From Megamerina dolium (Eukaryota; Arthropoda; Insecta; Diptera; Megamerinidae), in assembly GCA_963854835.1 (NCBI GenBank), contig OY978526.1, positions 18,649,868-18,713,867 of the forward strand: a DNA stretch of 64,000 nt. The letters are read 5' to 3'. How positions within the stretch are numbered: the stretch's first letter is position 1; each line of letters opens with the position of its first letter. Of this stretch, positions 59,118-64,000 are shown piece after piece. The notes under the pieces are model-generated. The model ran no database searches, had not been told where the DNA came from, and worked only from the letters and a program-made list of their open reading frames with translations. The translations under genes and the position numbers were made by a program.

Positions 59118-61148
59118 TATATGACATATATGCAAAAAAGACTTCCCTTTGTAGCGTTGAAGCAGCATTTCAGACATGCAAAATCGCCTGTTTTTAAATC
59201 ATTTAAAATATACTTGTAAACCCAATAAACATATGGGCTCATCAATTAAAGAAGCATCCATTCCGCAAACATTCTAGTAAATATCATATCAACACTGGGC
59301 TAGCTAAAATAGGATAAAAGTCATGTGGTACTCTAAAGCCGTATATACTGAATTGTACAGGACAGACAAAAGAAAAGCGAAACATGTAACATATCAGATG
59401 ATCGAAAGAACTACTACTGGAGCGGGAAGGTTTAGGTGCGTGCATTTGTATTTATATGACCAACAGATGACAAGTGCTACGAAATATTTCATTATTGCAA
59501 CATCCATAGTTGTTCTTCAAAAAGTCCATATGTACATTTGATTTACATAATGATGAGTATTCGTATACGTATGGATGCAAACACCTAACACACCTAACAC
59601 ACCATACATGCAATGGTCATCGGTATGGCCAAGAAATATCTCAACATTGCCAACATTGGTTTTCTATTTGAATACTATTAAATATGATATTCATGGTATG
59701 GGTATGGTTTTTTCTTCTTATTCTTGTTGCTGCTGTTATTGTTGTCTTACTTGTTTCCACTGCTTGCCTTTGATAGGATTATAATTAACAAAATAAGTTT
59801 GCTGCAATACAATATCATTCATATTCAAATACAATGATATGTGCATGCATATTTGGATGTGTGTGTGTGTTATTGTTGCAAAACATTTTTTTATTTTTGT
59901 TTTCTTCCAAAAATGTTTTACAGTTTAATCCTTCCTTATTTGACTGTCATACTACACGCACGCACGCACGCAGTATGTGGTGATGATGTGGTGTTGTGGA
60001 TAGTAAATGCAATTAAATTGAAAATGATTCTTTGGATGAGCAAACACAAATATATTCACACACACACACACACACACATGCACAGAGATGATGCATTCAT
60101 CCATTTGTTCATCTATCCATTCGTTCATCCATCCATCCATCCGTCCATTAGTCCATTCATAACCATGCTTAGGCGCAATCAAACAAACAACCTGGAGATA
60201 TCTTGATATATATCACTACAATATGACATACATATGTAAGGTATATAGACATAGGAATACATATACAGATATATTCGGCTTTTATTGCACTCGAACTGGT
60301 TATTTCAGTACTTGTTATTATTATTATTGTTATTGTTGGTGTTCTTGTTGTTTTGCTGTTATTACATAGAATTGTAAACAAAGTGATAAGCAAACGCATA
60401 AAGAGATTATATAGCTATACCTATACATAGGAATATATATTTACATAGAAATGTTACACGAATGGATATATGAATATGAATACTAATACTAACCTCTAAT
60501 GTACAGATATTTATGTATATATGTCTATGAACATTAGAGTGGCTAATAAAGTTAGATGTTCTGCTAGAAGATGTAGAATAAGTCCTATTTGGAATACTAC
60601 GAGTATTTTTATTAATATCCAATTTACTTGTTTGTTGCTTAATTGGATCAAAATAAAGGTTGTAGTGTGCCCGGATATAGAAAATTAAAACAATTGAAAC
60701 ATTTACCCCATACAAAACAGAAACACTCTAATATACATACATCGTAAATAGATGAGTACTAAAAACTTGTACATTTGTACTTTATATGTATTTGCCAAAG
60801 ACGTGCATGATATATACATATATAGGCACATACATCCATAGAAACGAGCATAGTACGAGTATGTAAAATGGAAATTTGAAATTCATAATTCAATTCAAAC
60901 TGGCAGCATGTATAATCGAAATGGATACATCAGATGTGGTAATTGGATGCAATTTTTGCTTGCCTTTGCTTTTGTTGATATTCAAGTTTCATTTTAAATA
61001 TCGTACATCCAATGTCATACTGATTATCATCTTCTCTAGGTATACTTGTATCTCTATACTCACGCCTCACTCATCATTCATGACGAATGTCTAACTTTCA
61101 GAATTCTCATACATACATATGATGATGTATTTGAATTTGTAGTATATG
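59118..61148. other. AT-rich spacer with microsatellites
   Basis: ACGC tract at 59956-59971, CA tract at 60057-60079 and TCCA tract at 60114-60150. Open frames over them are repeat artefacts. No gene seen. Confidence 0.55.
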
Positions 61149-61269
61149 TACAGGGTGAGGCAGTTAAATGAGGATATACTGATTGCGAAACTTAAACAAA
61201 TATAACTCCTTTATTAATTATTATATTTGAATGCATTTTCATTTATGGACTAATTATCTCCTCAACTAA

Positions 61270-62245
61270 AAATCTGTTCAATAAAATCGCCATCTGCATC
61301 AAGGGCGGGTTCAACTCTTTGCCGGATATGTCTGCATGCCCAAATTAAGTGGTCGCCGTCCATGTTTGTCATTATTGTGGTTATAGTTTTAGTTAATGAT
61401 GTTATTGTGTTGTGAAAATGTTTGTTAGTGTCCATTTCAACAACGCGCTACACATAATAATCCAAAGGATAGAGATCTGGAGAGCTGAGAGACCAAATAT
61501 TTGGGGTAATGTGATCATACAGATTCTCAGACATTCACTTTTGCATCGTCGTGGCCTTATGTGAGGATGGAAAATCCTGTTGGAATACTTATGTATGGCT
61601 TCTCATTACGTACGCTATCTATGGCTATCTAAGGCTTTGGTTAGATTAGGTTAGGTTAGAGCGACCGCCCTCTCTGATGAGAGAGCGCACATTGGCGATA
61701 TTTAGACCCGTTGTGATACCGCCACGCGTATTATCCTTCTACCTAGTTACTGGCTGAATCAACCGGAATCTAAGGCTAAACAACTGTTTGTAAAATCAAA
61801 GCAATCAAAGCAATTTCATTCACCCGAAGTCCTTGGGAAAGAAAGCGGGGTTGCATGACATGGTCTTCACTATTTATCACTTCCAAAACTATGACTGTTG
61901 CCGTAAATTTGATATGCATCACATGGATAAACTCCTGAGGATCCACCTATCTTTTCTTCGGTTTATTTTTTGGTCCTGGTCCATATTTTTTTTTTTTCGT
62001 TAAAAAAAAAACCAAAGCATTTTTATGATTTAGAGATGCTTTAACTAATTCAAAAGAGTGTTTTCGCGGATGACACGCTGCTCTTTCTGAGGCATACACT
62101 GACCTCTTCGCATCACATACGACTTGAATTGACTGTCTTCGAGGATGAAACGACTAATTGTACCTTCAGAATTATGAAAGTCTCTCGATATGGTTCTTAT
62201 TGATTTTGAAGAGTTCATTAACAATGGTATGAATTTGGGAGACAA
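61270..62245 (-). pseudogene. maT-type DD37D transposase, broken
   Basis: N-terminal part 62245-62045 reads SKSIRTISRDFHNSEGTISR, FKSYVMRRGQCMPQKE (helix-turn-helix and the conserved YKSYVMRRGQ-like motif). The middle, near 61970-61790, reads DPQEFIHVMHIKFTATVIVL and FLSQGLRVNEIALI; the first catalytic Asp region (SDEK) is not readable in the T-rich segment around 61990. After the retroposon insertion comes QDFPSSHKATTMQK (second Asp), then SLSSPDLYPLDYYV (third Asp), RVVEMDTNKHF, and the end WACRHIRQRVEPALDADGDF. Stops and frame changes are present throughout. The order and motifs match maT well. Confidence 0.82.
61637..61767 (-). mobile_element. 5'-truncated retroposon tail inside the maT element
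   Basis: A 131-bp insertion flanked by ATCTAAGGCT (61627-61636 and 61768-61777). On the minus strand it ends GCTCTAACCTAACCTAATC, preceded by GCTCTCTCATCAGAGAGGGC and GTATCACAACGGGTC. This resembles the 3' end of the type 2 SINEs at 33300 and 44816. It is either a truncated copy of such a SINE or, more likely, the 3' UTR of their partner LINE. Confidence 0.8.
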
Positions 62246-62477
62246 ATGCCGTTGTGCAAAGTTTCTGTTTCTGAACTATTTCATGCTGTTTATGCTTAGC
62301 AGCACCACATCATCATGGCATTCTGCCAACTTCTTGCGAACTTTGTAAACAAATGATCTGACGACTTTCAAAAAATTAAGTATTTTTAAATCGCCGTGAT
62401 TTACTGTAATCACTGTAATTTTTTGATTATCTAAAACAAAAAATACGAAAAGGAAGTAAACACTGACGCACCCTGTA

Positions 62478-63499
62478 CATAAATGTTTTCATTTTTCATT
62501 TTTTTTTTCGTCTTTTTATTATTTGGTTATTTAAATAAAATGCTTTAATCTTTATGGATATTTATTTATACTCATATGCTCAGTAATGCATACATATATT
62601 ATATTTTACATCCAAAAATATACAATACTGTTGAACTGGCGAAGAAAAAATAATTGTACAAAATTTTAGCATTTATTTATTTAGTGAGCTAACATTCAAA
62701 TTTCATAATAACTACAAATGTGCATGCAAAAAAGCAATGATATGATATTATCTATTTGAAAGTTTAATAGACGTTATTATAAATTTATTTGTTTGGATTA
62801 TTTTTCAAATGATTTTTTTTTGCAGTTTTTCACTATTTAAATGCTTAAAAATAAACCTTTGTTGGCCTAAACTGGTTGATGTAAATAATTTTGTATAATA
62901 TTTGTATAATTTCACACACCGAATTGTTTCATCTATTAACATTGATCGATAATTGAGGAAAGAATGTTACATATAAAGTAAAATATATTAATTTCATTAA
63001 AATTTTTTATCGATTTTATTGAACTATACATATAACTTGTATCAACTGTAATCAATTTATATAAAAAACATATCATAATTATCACAGTCAAAGACAATTT
63101 CAATAGAAAATTGTTTGTTACATAAGTAAAACCAAGATTTCTTCAAAGATGATAATTTTTCGATCAGTTTTGAAAAGCAAATTAGAAAAAATGTTCAAAA
63201 TTTTAATTTGAAAATTTTTAATTTAAATCTTATAACACATATAGAGCATCTTGATTAAGATTCTCAAGTAGGATTTAGAAGAAAAATCAAAATTCGTTAT
63301 AAGAAAGTAGTAAATATTGCAAACAAATAGAACACCGCTTATGTATCATGAAACAGCCAAACATTAAAGATCTATTTTTGAATATATTGGGAATACAAAT
63401 CTCGAAAATCATTAAATAGCTGAAGATATATTTAAAGAAAAAAAAATTGAAAACAATAAATATTGTAAATAAATGTAGCATCGCATATGCATTATGAGT
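62478..63499. other. AT-rich spacer
   Basis: No gene or element recognised. Confidence 0.5.
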
Positions 63500-63758
63500 G
63501 GGTGCCGTGATCTCCGGTTGAAGCATAACAAATGTAATATCGAAAAGATTTTTCTTTTAAACGGTAGCCACCTGTCGGCAAGCAATTGGCAATCAAAAAA
63601 TTCCAATCGCCTTCAAGTTCTCCAGTTCTTGGTCTTTCCAGTAGTGGTATTCGACTTCTCAATTGCTTACTTAGCCCAAAGTAGAACCTATTAGCCAGGC
63701 CGACTTATAATACGGTGAGACCAAATCTAATCTCTGGGATTCTAAGTGCCACGTATGT
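63500..63758 (+). mobile_element. SINE with a LINE piece in its middle
   Basis: Starts GGGTGCCGTGATCTCCGG, with the box B region deleted, then the body to GGCAAGCAATTGGCAAT (about 63594). Unrelated sequence follows to about 63740 and the end returns to a type 1-like tail, TTCTAAGTGCCACGTATGTA. The middle part reads on the minus strand as LINE protein (next entry). Confidence 0.65.
63598..63740 (-). pseudogene. LINE reverse transcriptase scrap inside a SINE
   Basis: The minus strand reads IPEIRFGLTVL, a stop, VGLANRFYFGLSKQLRSRIP, then LLERPRTGELEGDW. ANR.YFGLS.QLRSR is the motif that follows the reverse transcriptase core in a common insect LINE group, before the LLYG(A/S)E.W motif. About 45 residues, with one stop. 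Its orientation is opposite to the SINE around it. Confidence 0.6.
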
Positions 63759-63809
63759 ACTCCAAAAGTGCAATTAAAATGAAGAAAACTGACAAATATT
63801 TTCCAAATC

Positions 63810-64000
63810 AAATAAAACCAATTTCTTTGGCCGGTTTCTCACGAATAAATTCTTCAATATTGGCTTCGAATGCATCAACCGTTGTGGGCTTGTCGCTATA
63901 GGCATGAGCCTTAACATAGCCCAACAAAAAATAATCTAAAGGCATTAAATCGCACAATCTAGGCGGCTAATTGACCGGCCCCAAACGTGAAATAAACTGT
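63810..64000 (-). pseudogene. DD41D-type mariner remnant at window edge
   Basis: Minus strand from base 64000 reads FISRLGPVN, a stop, PPRLCDLMPLDYFLLGYVKA, HAYSDKPTTVDAFEANIEEF and IREKPAKEIGF. PLDY holds the third catalytic Asp. The Trp of the usual NWPP motif is a stop codon. The sequence differs from the other three DD41D copies, so it is a third DD41D family or an old divergent member. The rest lies beyond the window; the terminal repeat at the left is not recognised. Confidence 0.75.

Larger units (their letters stand above)
61151..62475 (-). mobile_element. DD37D (maT-type) Tc1/mariner element
   Basis: Ends are CAGGGTGAGGCAGTT at the left and, as complement, CAGGGTGCGTCAGTG at the right, beside TA at 61149-61150 and 62476-62477. 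Length is 1325 bp including a 131-bp retroposon insertion and its duplication. The transposase lies on the minus strand. The distance between second and third catalytic Asp is 37 residues, the maT spacing. Confidence 0.85.

Noticed and set aside
59952..60206. Overlapping frames of 76 and 121 codons
   Set aside because: They run over ACGC, CA and TCCA tracts; low-complexity translations on both strands.

Overview
This window looks like AT-rich, gene-poor DNA from a higher fly. The best guess is a tephritid fruit fly: rosa-type DD41D mariners are, from memory, known from Ceratitis and relatives, and they sit here with tRNA-derived SINEs and DINE-1/HINE-like Helentrons. The organism call is inference. 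No intact host gene, rRNA gene, true tRNA gene or CRISPR array could be supported. The window is most simply a large intron or intergenic stretch whose readable content is almost all mobile DNA, its remains, and simple repeats.

Layout. 0-2.7 kb: a deleted DD41D mariner, a chimeric SINE with an unrecognised 208-codon open frame, and the C-terminal end of a LINE. 5.4-6.6 kb: a dead DD34D mariner. 7.85-9.16 kb: a nearly complete DD41D mariner with clean TIRs and TA target duplication. 9.9-13.8 kb: a four-layer nest. One mariner is split by a SINE and by a 2.77-kb TG...CA insertion with a 5-bp duplication; that insertion carries a dynein light chain N-terminal fragment and a Helentron-like element. 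18.3-21.0 kb: two Helentron-like elements in direct tandem. 22.5-23.6 kb: three SINEs. 25.2-26.1 kb: a third DD41D mariner. 27-31 kb: two arrays of a ~153-bp unit. 33.0-33.7 kb: LINE fragment plus SINE. 37.7-40.2 kb: a mariner, a LINE RT fragment and a SINE. 40.4-47.5 kb: two more ~153-bp arrays, a GAT repeat tract, a TTTATTTGAT minisatellite and a SINE. 47.6-48.1 kb: a possible MITE. 52.0-52.3 kb: a foldback-like inverted repeat with palindromic repeats in its loop. 55.2-55.7 kb: an unexplained block richer in G+C. 57.6-59.1 kb: two abutting mariner remnants. 61.15-62.48 kb: a DD37D (maT-type) element interrupted by a retroposon tail. 63.5-64 kb: a second chimeric SINE and a DD41D remnant running off the edge.

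The elements do not cooperate; the layers record a history. Target duplications let many insertions be ordered. Every transposase seen is disabled by a stop, frameshift, deletion or loss of a catalytic aspartate, so any movement would need enzymes encoded elsewhere. The least ordinary signal is a ~153-bp unit with a CACGCC...CCCATACAAA core. It forms the internal modules of the Helentron-like elements (6, 7 and 8 modules in three copies), and units of the same length and similar core form four free-standing arrays.
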